A stretch of 64,000 bases of DNA from a virus. Both the position numbers and the translations under genes were made by a program. The stretch lies in IMG/VR virus record IMGVR_UViG_3300035661_000029, positions 25,626-89,625 of that record. One strand, 5' to 3'. The notes beneath the pieces were generated by a model. The model was given only the letters and a program-made list of their open reading frames with translations, was not told where the DNA came from and did not search any database. This document shows, in pieces, positions 15,697 through 22,809 of this stretch; the first letter of the stretch is position 1; each line of letters starts with the position of its first letter.

Positions 15697-15956
15697 TGTG
15701 CTACCTTTTCAATGTGGTTATAGAATTCTTCAAATGCAGCAATAGCTTCATTCAATGATTTAAGTGCATCCTGAGAATATTGAATACTTGATGTACCAAA
15801 ATTGCTATCAGCATCTTGCATATGCTTTCTCCAATTAGCAGACTGGACAATAGCTTTAGCATCTTTAAGATGCTTTTGAATTGCAGTATAAGCTGCATCA
15901 AAGTCTGAAGACTCTTGGTACGCTTCGTTGATGCAAAGTAATTGTTTAATTAGCAC
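15693..15956 (-). CDS. small prohead-locus protein with processing-type N-terminus
   Basis: 87 residues, all helical (YTAIQKHLKDAKAIVQSANW; ALKSLNEAIAAFEEFYNHIEKV). The N-terminus MLIKQLLCINEAYQ carries I-N-E-A, matching the prohead protease consensus and resembling the 465-aa protein N-terminus. It sits directly after gp21; T4 gp68 occupies a similar neighbourhood before gp21. Probable core or internal protein. Confidence 0.55.
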   Translation of the reverse strand: MLIKQLLCINEAYQESSDFDAAYTAIQKHLKDAKAIVQSANWRKHMQDADSNFGTSSIQYSQDALKSLNEAIAAFEEFYNHIEKVAQ

Positions 15957-15958
15957 GA

Positions 15959-16573
15959 TTATTTTCTCGTAAGTGAAGAGATGAACTTTTGAATTTCAGA
16001 AGTCAAATACTTCTGAGCTTTCTTGTCGTACTGAACTGCTTCTGCAAGAGTAAGAATTTTTGTGTTTTCAACAGATTCACGGACAACATCTGGGTAACAG
16101 CCTGGGCCTGAAGGTTGAGCTACGATGTCAAGAGTAACGAAAGCGAAATCTTCAACTACACCCTCTGTTGTTACATTGCCAGTACCCCGAGATGATACGC
16201 CAAGCTTAACACCACCGGAGATAAGATTCTGAACGATGAGACCAGATGGTGTATTCAAAATCTTGCACTTACCGATAGCGTTGGCGCCATCCATCCAAGC
16301 TTCTGTGATAATATGAGAGACATTTTTAAGGTCAACTGAAAGGTTGTCTGGGTGGTTAAGTTCACCCATAATGAAAGCACCTTCCTTTGCTTTTTCAGCA
16401 ATGAGACTTACGGCGCGGGCGATCTCAGCTTTAGGGTACACGCGCTGGTTAAGATTCTTTTGCTCAGCAGCCATAATACGGCCCGCCAAGTAAAGATTCT
16501 TCTCCATATCGCGTGATTCTACAAGAGCCGCTGCGGCTGGTGTAAGGTGTTCAATTAGAAGTTGTTGTTTCAC
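15959..16573 (-). CDS. 21: prohead maturation protease gp21
   Basis: 204 residues (T4 gp21: 212), a serine peptidase of the S77 type. It cuts scaffold, core and capsid proteins after (L/I)-x-E. Catalytic-looking motifs: MGELNHPDN (His74) and GVSSRGTGN (Ser127/128), spaced as in herpesvirus-like prohead proteases; AAEQKNLNQRVYPK precedes them. A self-cleavage site AALVES lies at residues 15-20. Exact TATAAATA promoter upstream, with the portal gene before it. Confidence 0.9.
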   Translation of the reverse strand: MKQQLLIEHLTPAAAALVESRDMEKNLYLAGRIMAAEQKNLNQRVYPKAEIARAVSLIAEKAKEGAFIMGELNHPDNLSVDLKNVSHIITEAWMDGANAIGKCKILNTPSGLIVQNLISGGVKLGVSSRGTGNVTTEGVVEDFAFVTLDIVAQPSGPGCYPDVVRESVENTKILTLAEAVQYDKKAQKYLTSEIQKFISSLTRK

Positions 16574-16603
16574 TGGGAAATCTCCTGTGCATTTCTGATG
16601 AAT

Positions 16604-16611
16604 TATTTATA
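16604..16611 (-). promoter_or_regulatory. T4-type late promoter (exact TATAAATA)
   Basis: Exact consensus on the reverse strand in the portal-protease gap, 31 nt upstream of gp21. Confidence 0.75.
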
Positions 16612-16636
16612 AGGGAACCTTGTGCTCCCTTATAAA

Positions 16637-18253
16637 TTATGTTGCTGGAGCTTCATCTTCACCACCGGATACTTCTGTATTGATTTCTGGAGCTTCCTCC
16701 TCTCCAGCCCCACCACCTTCCTCCTCTGGAGGAGCTTCTACGCTGATCTTCTCACGATTGTCATAGACTGCTGGGTCATAAATTTGTTGTAGTTCACCGA
16801 CAGTAGCGTCCTTAATGTTCGTTTCTTGCTTAAGAAGCGTTTCATTCATCTGGATGTCATCTTCAGTGAGACCTAGGTAACGCTTCAAGATGAATCTACG
16901 GCTCAGGTACTTCGTATCTTCAATTGCCTTGAACGAGGTAATCAAGTCGGTGTCAAGAGCTGCTTGACGGTAAAGGTCGAAGTTCTGTGGTTCTGGAAGC
17001 TTGATCTTGAACATGTCGGTATCGATGTTGATACCCGTAACCTGAAGATAAATCTTGAACTGTTCATCAAGTACTTCTTCTAAACACGTTTGAAGACGCT
17101 GGATGAAGTTACCAAAGATACGTTCTTCCATGTAAGCAACACCGGTCTTACCATCGGTGTAGGCTGCACCAGCTGTAGCTGCATCTGCGCCCTTCATGTA
17201 GGAAGTAGGTACTCGAAGAGCACGGAAGACCTTGTTCTGGAAGTAATCAAGCTCAGGAATTTCCCACGTAGTACCACCAGGAAGAGTTTCAACTCGTGAA
17301 CCACGTCCAGCTGCTGTCGTTGGGAAGAAGATGTCTTCCTGAATTGACTCTGGGTTGTAGGTTGAATCAGTTTGATTAGCATTGTTCTGGCTTGGCATTC
17401 TCTTTTGGCGAATGTCATTACGAATCTGTTCAAGGTACTGCTTGACACGTTGAGGTGGCATGTTACCAACGTCAATGTAGAACACTCTGCGCTCTGGTGC
17501 TCTTACAATGCGGTAAATAATCGATGAGTCTTCCAGCATGGATAACTTTTGATAGTCCTTGAATGCTGGTTGAAGTACTGAAAGACCGAATGGAGCCGAA
17601 TCGCCAGTGTCATCTGACAAGGTGAAGTGAATCATTGCTGCCGCAGGAGTAATTTCAACTGACTCTTGCTTGCCAGTATTTCCCGAGACGGTATTTCTGA
17701 AGCTTGATGGACGGATATGATAAGCTACCTTCTCACCTTCAGTGTCAATTTCAATGCCGATCACTCGTGTTGGATCAACGTATTCCCATTTCTTGGTATC
17801 AGATGTCTTGCGAAAGAAGCAGTCACCATACTTAACCATGACACGAGCTGTGTTAAAGATGCGCTTGTTAAGGTTGTGAAACTTTGCCCAGTGACGGAGG
17901 GCAGCTCTAAGAGTTGTTACTGTCGTGCCGGGAATTTCTTGATTCTCTTCAGTCTGATAGTCAATGATGAATGGCAAACCGGTCTTTTTGTCTGGGTTTG
18001 ACATTTCTTCAGCGATGATGTCGAGCGCTCTGGAGATATCCCCAAGGTCCATCGCTTCATACTGCTTATAGCGTTGAAGACGAGCTGTTGCTCCCTTCAT
18101 GAGGTTCGTAAACCAGGATACCGTTGAGAAGGCCGCGTAACCTGCAGAATTCAAATTCATACCATCATCCATTGTCACAGTAGCTGGCTGTGAATAGGAA
18201 GTTTTTCTTGATGGCGGAGTTACAATTCTCCAGTAATTAGTCCAAGATGCCAT
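16637..18253 (-). CDS. 20: portal protein gp20
   Basis: 538 residues (T4 gp20: 524). Forms the dodecameric DNA gate and starts head assembly. Family-typical stretches: DLGDISRALDIIAEEMSNPD near residue 70, RAPERRVFYIDVGNMPPQRVKQYLEQI near 255, RALRVPTSYMKG and a SRRFILKRYLGLTEDDI near the end. The final ~30 residues are a Glu/Gly-rich acidic tail. Lies between the tape-measure candidate and gp21, sixteen nt after the former. Confidence 0.93.
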   Translation of the reverse strand: MASWTNYWRIVTPPSRKTSYSQPATVTMDDGMNLNSAGYAAFSTVSWFTNLMKGATARLQRYKQYEAMDLGDISRALDIIAEEMSNPDKKTGLPFIIDYQTEENQEIPGTTVTTLRAALRHWAKFHNLNKRIFNTARVMVKYGDCFFRKTSDTKKWEYVDPTRVIGIEIDTEGEKVAYHIRPSSFRNTVSGNTGKQESVEITPAAAMIHFTLSDDTGDSAPFGLSVLQPAFKDYQKLSMLEDSSIIYRIVRAPERRVFYIDVGNMPPQRVKQYLEQIRNDIRQKRMPSQNNANQTDSTYNPESIQEDIFFPTTAAGRGSRVETLPGGTTWEIPELDYFQNKVFRALRVPTSYMKGADAATAGAAYTDGKTGVAYMEERIFGNFIQRLQTCLEEVLDEQFKIYLQVTGINIDTDMFKIKLPEPQNFDLYRQAALDTDLITSFKAIEDTKYLSRRFILKRYLGLTEDDIQMNETLLKQETNIKDATVGELQQIYDPAVYDNREKISVEAPPEEEGGGAGEEEAPEINTEVSGGEDEAPAT

Positions 18254-18269
18254 TTAGTTGTTCTCTTTA

Positions 18270-21194
18270 TTAACGTCGCCCAGTTTGATAATCATAAGCA
18301 GTAGTACGTTGACCTGCCGCCATAGGTGAGAGCTGGGTGCCTCTTGTTCCGCTGTCCATTATCTGCTGAAGAATCTTGGCTGAGAGAGCTGTATTTTCAG
18401 CAATCATCGTCAGCTGTTGAATTGCCGCAGGATCAGATACATTATTGATTCCAGAAGCTGATGCTTGAGCTGGTTGTTCAGACTGGTTATTTACTGTTCC
18501 TGCTTGTGACCCATTGTCAGGCTGACCTGCGATTAAGGGAGAGTTAGGAGATGGTATGTTTGAGTTTCCAAACTCACCTATATGGCTGTAAAGGCCGTAA
18601 CCAGCTCCAGCAAGACCACCAATGACTGCACCAATTGGGCCAAGAAGACCGCCAAGAGCTGCACCTGAAAGAGCGTCAGCTCCAATTCCTGCAACGGCAC
18701 CAACATTGTTATATCCTGCTCCAGTAGCAAGATCACCACCAAGTCCAAGCAATGCGCCACCAAGTCCCATCTTAAGAGCACCGGGACCACGATTAGCTAC
18801 TCCAGCAGCAGCACTACCCACACCGCCCTTTAGAGTAGCAAGAAGCCCACCACCTGCAGCAAGACCACCTGCCGCAGACCCAGCAACAGTTGTTCCGGTG
18901 GTAGCTGCTGCACCACCCATACCAAGAAGTGATTTGACATTGCTAAGAAGTCCGCTACCAGCCATACTACCAAGAGATCGTGCTGCGAAGATAGACTGAA
19001 TGCCCAGTGCAGTAATAGCAAGGCCGGTCCCAGTGATAATTTTTACAAAGCCATTGTTAAAGAATGCCCCAATTGAATTTATAAAGGATGATGTTTCAGC
19101 GCCAATCTTGCTTCCTTGGGCTGCCTTAGCTGCAGCTGCAGCTTGCTCTTGACTTAGAAGAGCGTTGGACTGTCCAAGACGCGCAACTTCTTCATTACCC
19201 TTCAACAACTTGCCAAATGCACCATCAGGTTCAAATGCCTTGTGAAGAAGTTCTGTGCTAATCTGTCCAGAAATATTTCCAGTACCGGCGTATTGGTTAG
19301 CATTTTCAGCATTGCGCTTTGACATTTCAGGAAGAATTTTTCTCATCCATTCCTGATCTTGCTGCGAGGCTGCATTACCAGCAAGGATAGTTTGGTAAAG
19401 TCTATTTGCGTCTTCACTACCATAACCCAGTTGTTGAGCAAGTTGAGATAGTTGAGCTGCTTCTGTTACACGAGAGTCAATGTCCTCACGCTTTGCACTT
19501 TCCTGTTCTTGAACTAGCTGTTGAGCAAGTGCCAATGAACCAGTTCTAACCGCAATTTCCTGGGTGGCCAGTGTAATGCTCTTAGCATATTGAGCTGCTT
19601 GAGACTTACCTAGACCAAGAAGTGTTCTTGATACACCTTCTGAATTTAGAAGCGCGGTATGTACCTTGAAGAATTCATCTGCCGTAGCACCTGTTGCAGC
19701 TGATACTCTACTGAATGACTCTAATGTTGTATCAACAAAACCCCGTACAGCATTTTTATCTTGGAGGTCAACGCCACCAGAAGCAATCGCCATCTGAAGA
19801 GCTGGACCAATTAGGGTTGAAGACTGCTCAAGGTTGTAGCCAAATTTTTGGAATGATTCGCCGAGAGAAGCGCGCAGAACTGAAAACTGTTGCGGGCCAA
19901 GAAGTGCTAGGGCGTGCTGGTTGTCTTGAAGAAACTTTGTAGCTTGTTCGAAGCTTAGTCCCATTCTAACAGCTATTTCTGCAACTTGGCCAAAGCTAGC
20001 TGGCACCTGTGCCATATTGAATGATGTCAACTCATTATAGGTCTGCGTTAAACCATCCTTTAATCTTGCAGCGCCTTTTGCTGCTGCTGCATCGGATCCT
20101 AGATGCCGTAAAAATGTTCCAGTGATATCCTTTGAAAAGCCTTGCAATTTCATGGCAAGCCTTCCAGTAACCGTCGCCGCATCTTTCGCTGCAGTGTCAA
20201 GACGTAAAGTATCTACTTCAGCAGTTTTTGCAAAGTCAGAAAGTGCTGCGGCTGCTGTAGCTGTATCAGCAACAAAGTGTCTAATATCCGTATCAGAAAT
20301 TTCAATGCCATTAGAAGCCTTGAGACCGTTAATTGAATAACCCTTAACGGTAAGCTCCTTAACCGTTGCGAGAAGAACTTTACCGAGTTCATCCTCATGC
20401 CCAGCTGCAGCTGATCCTCTGAACGTCGCGCCTTGAGTGCTACCTAGTGAAGCTAGGTCATGAATGTTCTTGATACCAAGTCCGCTAAGTCCTTCAAAAT
20501 TCTTGGTGAGAGTTGTTCCAGCTTCGCCAAGTCTAGTGCGAAGTCTAGCAAAGTCTTCTGGTCCAAGGTTATCCCTGATACCACCTGCCAAGTCATCCCA
20601 CATCTGTTCTTGCTTAAGGAACTGCTCACTCATTCCATTAGCAGCATTGGATAATCTTTCAATAAAGACACCATATTCACCAGTGCCCTCTTCTAATCCC
20701 TTGTGATTGCTAATAAGAGATGCGCTTAGAAGAGACGCTGCCTGCTGTGACTTAGCAAGCTTAGATGAAAATGATGAGGAAGAGTCGACTAGCCGCTTGA
20801 TAGCCCATGCTTGCGCTGGTAGATCAAGACTTGCCATCTTAGCTACCCTGGTAGTGTATGCATCAAGGTAGTTAGTTGAATCCTTTATTGCCTCGGTGAA
20901 CTTTTTCTCGGCATTCTGATATTCTTGTGAAAGAACGTCTGCTTTGTAGTACGTCTCGGCTAGTTTGGTCAAACTGGCCGTAGATTGCTTTAGCGCCTTA
21001 AATGATTTCCTGAGTCCATCTGTTACATTGTCCTGAGCACTATCATTTTCCCTGTTGGATCGACGAGCCTTATCGCCAATGTATGGCTTCGAAGGAGCAC
21101 CAAAGCCAGACTTGCCCAATGCCCCCGCAGAGTGAAGAGCATCAGAGAAGGCCTTACTTAGTAGTTTTAAATCTGATTGATCTAGTGTCGCCAT
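18270..21194 (-). CDS. tail tape-measure protein candidate (gp29-like role)
   Basis: 974 residues. Long helical, Ala/Ser/Gln-rich N-terminal two thirds (heptad-like), followed by a hydrophobic Gly/Ala-rich region at about 725-880 (GLAITALGIQSIFAARSLG; GGALLGLGGDLATG; LLGPIGAVIGGLAGAGYGLY) and a disordered tail. That architecture is typical of tape-measure proteins, which set tail length and enter the cell envelope. At the usual ~0.15 nm per residue it predicts a tail of about 145 nm, longer than T4 with its 590-residue gp29. It is divergent from the gp26-like pair, the candidate tail assembly chaperones, which usually adjoin the tape measure gene. No direct similarity to gp29 was verified. 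Confidence 0.6.
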   Translation of the reverse strand: MATLDQSDLKLLSKAFSDALHSAGALGKSGFGAPSKPYIGDKARRSNRENDSAQDNVTDGLRKSFKALKQSTASLTKLAETYYKADVLSQEYQNAEKKFTEAIKDSTNYLDAYTTRVAKMASLDLPAQAWAIKRLVDSSSSFSSKLAKSQQAASLLSASLISNHKGLEEGTGEYGVFIERLSNAANGMSEQFLKQEQMWDDLAGGIRDNLGPEDFARLRTRLGEAGTTLTKNFEGLSGLGIKNIHDLASLGSTQGATFRGSAAAGHEDELGKVLLATVKELTVKGYSINGLKASNGIEISDTDIRHFVADTATAAAALSDFAKTAEVDTLRLDTAAKDAATVTGRLAMKLQGFSKDITGTFLRHLGSDAAAAKGAARLKDGLTQTYNELTSFNMAQVPASFGQVAEIAVRMGLSFEQATKFLQDNQHALALLGPQQFSVLRASLGESFQKFGYNLEQSSTLIGPALQMAIASGGVDLQDKNAVRGFVDTTLESFSRVSAATGATADEFFKVHTALLNSEGVSRTLLGLGKSQAAQYAKSITLATQEIAVRTGSLALAQQLVQEQESAKREDIDSRVTEAAQLSQLAQQLGYGSEDANRLYQTILAGNAASQQDQEWMRKILPEMSKRNAENANQYAGTGNISGQISTELLHKAFEPDGAFGKLLKGNEEVARLGQSNALLSQEQAAAAAKAAQGSKIGAETSSFINSIGAFFNNGFVKIITGTGLAITALGIQSIFAARSLGSMAGSGLLSNVKSLLGMGGAAATTGTTVAGSAAGGLAAGGGLLATLKGGVGSAAAGVANRGPGALKMGLGGALLGLGGDLATGAGYNNVGAVAGIGADALSGAALGGLLGPIGAVIGGLAGAGYGLYSHIGEFGNSNIPSPNSPLIAGQPDNGSQAGTVNNQSEQPAQASASGINNVSDPAAIQQLTMIAENTALSAKILQQIMDSGTRGTQLSPMAAGQRTTAYDYQTGRR

Positions 21195-21219
21195 GTGATT
21201 CTGAAAGAGTCCAGTTTGA

Positions 21220-21227
21220 TGTAAATA
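21220..21227 (+). promoter_or_regulatory. late promoter candidate (TGTAAATA)
   Basis: One mismatch to TATAAATA, 54 nt upstream of gp26 on the plus strand. Confidence 0.45.
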
Positions 21228-21240
21228 TAGAATAACAAAT

Positions 21241-21248
21241 TATTTATT
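21241..21248 (-). promoter_or_regulatory. T4-type late promoter (AATAAATA)
   Basis: Reverse strand AATAAATA, 46 nt upstream of the tape-measure candidate; forms a divergent pair with the plus-strand motif at 21220. Confidence 0.55.
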
Positions 21249-21281
21249 ACATAATCAGATAACAAAAAATAGGAGAACAGG

Positions 21282-22064
21282 ATGTCAGAAAATCCACTTT
21301 TAGCCAATCTACGCCTACCAGGCAGAATCTTTCAGCTTCCATCAAAAGGAATGTTTTACAAGAATGGTGAACTATCCCCAGGTGTAAAGGATGGTGAAAT
21401 TCACGTTCACCCTATGAGTGCGCTGGACGAAATCAACATGAAGAACCCTGATCAGCTTTTCTCAGGTGAAGCTGTTAAGACAGTCTTTAAGCAGTGTATT
21501 ACAGGGATCGATAAACCTGAAGACTTACTGTCAAAGGATGTAGATGCTATCATGCTTTTCCTTCGAGTCGTTACATATGGTCCAAGCTATGAATTTTCAG
21601 CTAAGCACTTCTGTACTGACGGAAAGAACCACAATTACCTCGCTGACATTGACACGCTCATAAACAACATGACGTCAGTTGATCCAACCATGATTCAGTC
21701 GATGTACACCATTACGCTACCAAACAAACAAGTTGTCACACTGCGTCCAAATCGCTATGATGAAGTTCTCAACTTGATCAAGGCAAATACAAACAAAACC
21801 GCAATTACACCTAAAGACCAACAAACCAACCTTATCATGATGTTGCTTGGTGTCATAGAGTCAGTTGATGGTGTTACGGACAGAGCGCACATTGAAGAAT
21901 GGGCTAGACACATCTCATCACCGCTTGTGGCTAGAATTGCTGAGAAGGTTGAGAAGATAAACAGCTGGGGCCCAGACCTTAAGTGGAAGTGCACTTGCAA
22001 GGATTGTGGAAAGGATTTTGAGGTTGAAATTCCAATCAACCCAGTGTCTTTTTTCACCGAATGA
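21282..22064 (+). CDS. 26: baseplate hub/tail chaperone protein gp26-like
   Basis: 260 residues, T4_baseplate family type. N-terminus: LANLRLPGRIFQLPSKGMFY; then MSALDEINMKNPDQLFSG and DVDAIMLFLRVVTYGPSYEF. A zinc-ribbon-like WKCTCKDCGKDF is found near residue 240. In T4, gp26 is required for the baseplate hub but is not abundant in virions. The last codons form a T TTT TTC heptamer (22049-22055). A -1 shift there continues directly into the overlapping 74-residue ORF, which would extend the protein to about 337 residues. Own late promoter and an AGGAG shine-dalgarno. Confidence 0.8.
   Translation: MSENPLLANLRLPGRIFQLPSKGMFYKNGELSPGVKDGEIHVHPMSALDEINMKNPDQLFSGEAVKTVFKQCITGIDKPEDLLSKDVDAIMLFLRVVTYGPSYEFSAKHFCTDGKNHNYLADIDTLINNMTSVDPTMIQSMYTITLPNKQVVTLRPNRYDEVLNLIKANTNKTAITPKDQQTNLIMMLLGVIESVDGVTDRAHIEEWARHISSPLVARIAEKVEKINSWGPDLKWKCTCKDCGKDFEVEIPINPVSFFTE
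22049..22055 (+). other. predicted -1 ribosomal frameshift site T TTT TTC
   Basis: The heptamer is phased X-XXY-YYZ with the gp26 frame (codons TTT 22050-52, TTC 22053-55), nine bases before the gp26 stop. After a -1 slip the reading is CAC CGA ATG ATT, i.e. straight into the downstream ORF with no stop between. This is the layout of lambda G/GT and P2 E/E' tail chaperones. No strong downstream stem was noted. Confidence 0.6.
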
Positions 22065-22285
22065 TTAGACTGGGGGACATTGGAGCCGTGCAAAACCTGA
22101 TCGTAAAGCTCGGCGCCGAGATCAAGATGCTCGTTAAGTCAGCTCTTGAAATTTCATACTACTCAAGAGGTGCTTGGTCTTATCACCAAGTGCTCCTAAT
22201 GTCCCAAGGAGAACGTGAAATGGCCGTTGAGTTTATCAATGAACGATTGAAGATAGCTTCAAAGACAATGTTCCCAGTATTCTGA
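22061..22285 (+). CDS. small gp26-linked ORF (frameshift extension or separate chaperone)
   Basis: 74 residues in the -1 frame relative to gp26, overlapping its stop by four bases (ATGA). Sequence features: DIGAVQNLIVKLGAEIKML, then EISYYSRGAWSYHQVLLMSQGEREMAVEFINERL. The short serine/tryptophan stretch followed by a helix ending in FI-ER resembles the C-terminal T domains of tail assembly chaperones. In T4 order the gene after 26 is 51, a hub assembly factor, but similarity to gp51 was not evident. It may be made by reinitiation, by the -1 frameshift fusion, or both. Confidence 0.65.
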   Translation: MIRLGDIGAVQNLIVKLGAEIKMLVKSALEISYYSRGAWSYHQVLLMSQGEREMAVEFINERLKIASKTMFPVF

Positions 22286-22322
22286 TCGCGCCTCGAATTC
22301 AGACACTTGTAGAGGCAAAAGA

Positions 22323-22351
22323 AAAGGGCTCCCTTAAATAAGGAGCCCTTT
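22323..22351 (+). terminator. intrinsic terminator after gp26 pair (bidirectional)
   Basis: Ten-bp perfect stem AAAGGGCTCC / GGAGCCCTTT with a nine-nt loop; lies 38 nt past the plus-strand stop and can also end the minus-strand transcript from the polymerase-like operon. Confidence 0.85.
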
Positions 22352-22367
22352 GTTCGTCATACTAATA

Positions 22368-22493
22368 CTAATCAATTGTTGCATAGTAAATGTTCTTATA
22401 GAATTTATAAATTCTATATTTGGTGTTTTCAACATGCAGCTTAGCGGGATCACAATGCCACGTCAATTCACCGTGGCAGGCAATATCTGCCTG
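22368..22493 (-). CDS. coding-like short ORF, no clear start
   Basis: 41 open codons ending at TAG 22368. The only plausible start is TTG at 22466 (32 residues, LTWHCDPAKLHVEN... IYKFYKNIYYATID). Aromatic and lysine-rich, protein-like composition. The 22-bp palindrome at 22397-22418 falls inside codons for YRIYKFY and is probably a coincidence. In the same frame as the endonuclease VII remnant upstream, separated by a TAA, so it may be part of the same decayed stretch. Confidence 0.3.
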   Translation of the reverse strand, partial: QADIACHGELTWHCDPAKLHVENTKYRIYKFYKNIYYATID

Positions 22494-22773
22494 TTAGCAT
22501 TGCTCTTGTAAGTCTAGATGAAATGATTTTTGACGGTGTCCGGCAATAACCAATAAACTATTCATTGACTTGGCCCATGTCAGTGACTGCTGAACACCCT
22601 TCTAGGAAAGAATGATAGCCCATTCTGTAAATCCTAATGCTCTATTGCACCGATCATGGAGTACGGCTCGAATATTACCACTATCATGGCAGTGGTCTAA
22701 TACTGCGTCTTCAGTGTCTAAATTATTCCCGCACAACGGCCAAATATTATTTTGTGAATCTAATAGTAATCAT
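22494..22773 (-). pseudogene. degenerate recombination endonuclease VII (gp49-like) remnant
   Basis: In the otherwise gene-free 22.35-22.81 kb stretch, one minus frame encodes PLCGNNLDTEDAVLDHCHDSG then NIRAVLHDRCNRALG. This is the endonuclease VII pattern (CxxC ... LDHxHxxGxIRxxLCxxCN). The two outer cysteines are changed (Trp and His in their places), the frame has no start codon (an ATG at 22773 is one base out of frame), and an in-frame TAG (22602) interrupts it after EWAIILS. The frame then continues protein-like to TAA 22494. T4 gp49 resolves branched DNA before packaging. This copy looks dead; a functional one may be elsewhere in the genome. Confidence 0.6.
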
Positions 22774-22809
22774 TTATGTCAAAAGATTCTTCCTCCCTTA
22801 ATACTTCAG

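Noticed and set aside
22397-22418. 22-bp perfect AT-rich palindrome as an operator or origin element
   Set aside because: It falls within a coding-like frame (Tyr/Ile/Lys/Phe codons) and is AT-only, so it can arise from codon choice.
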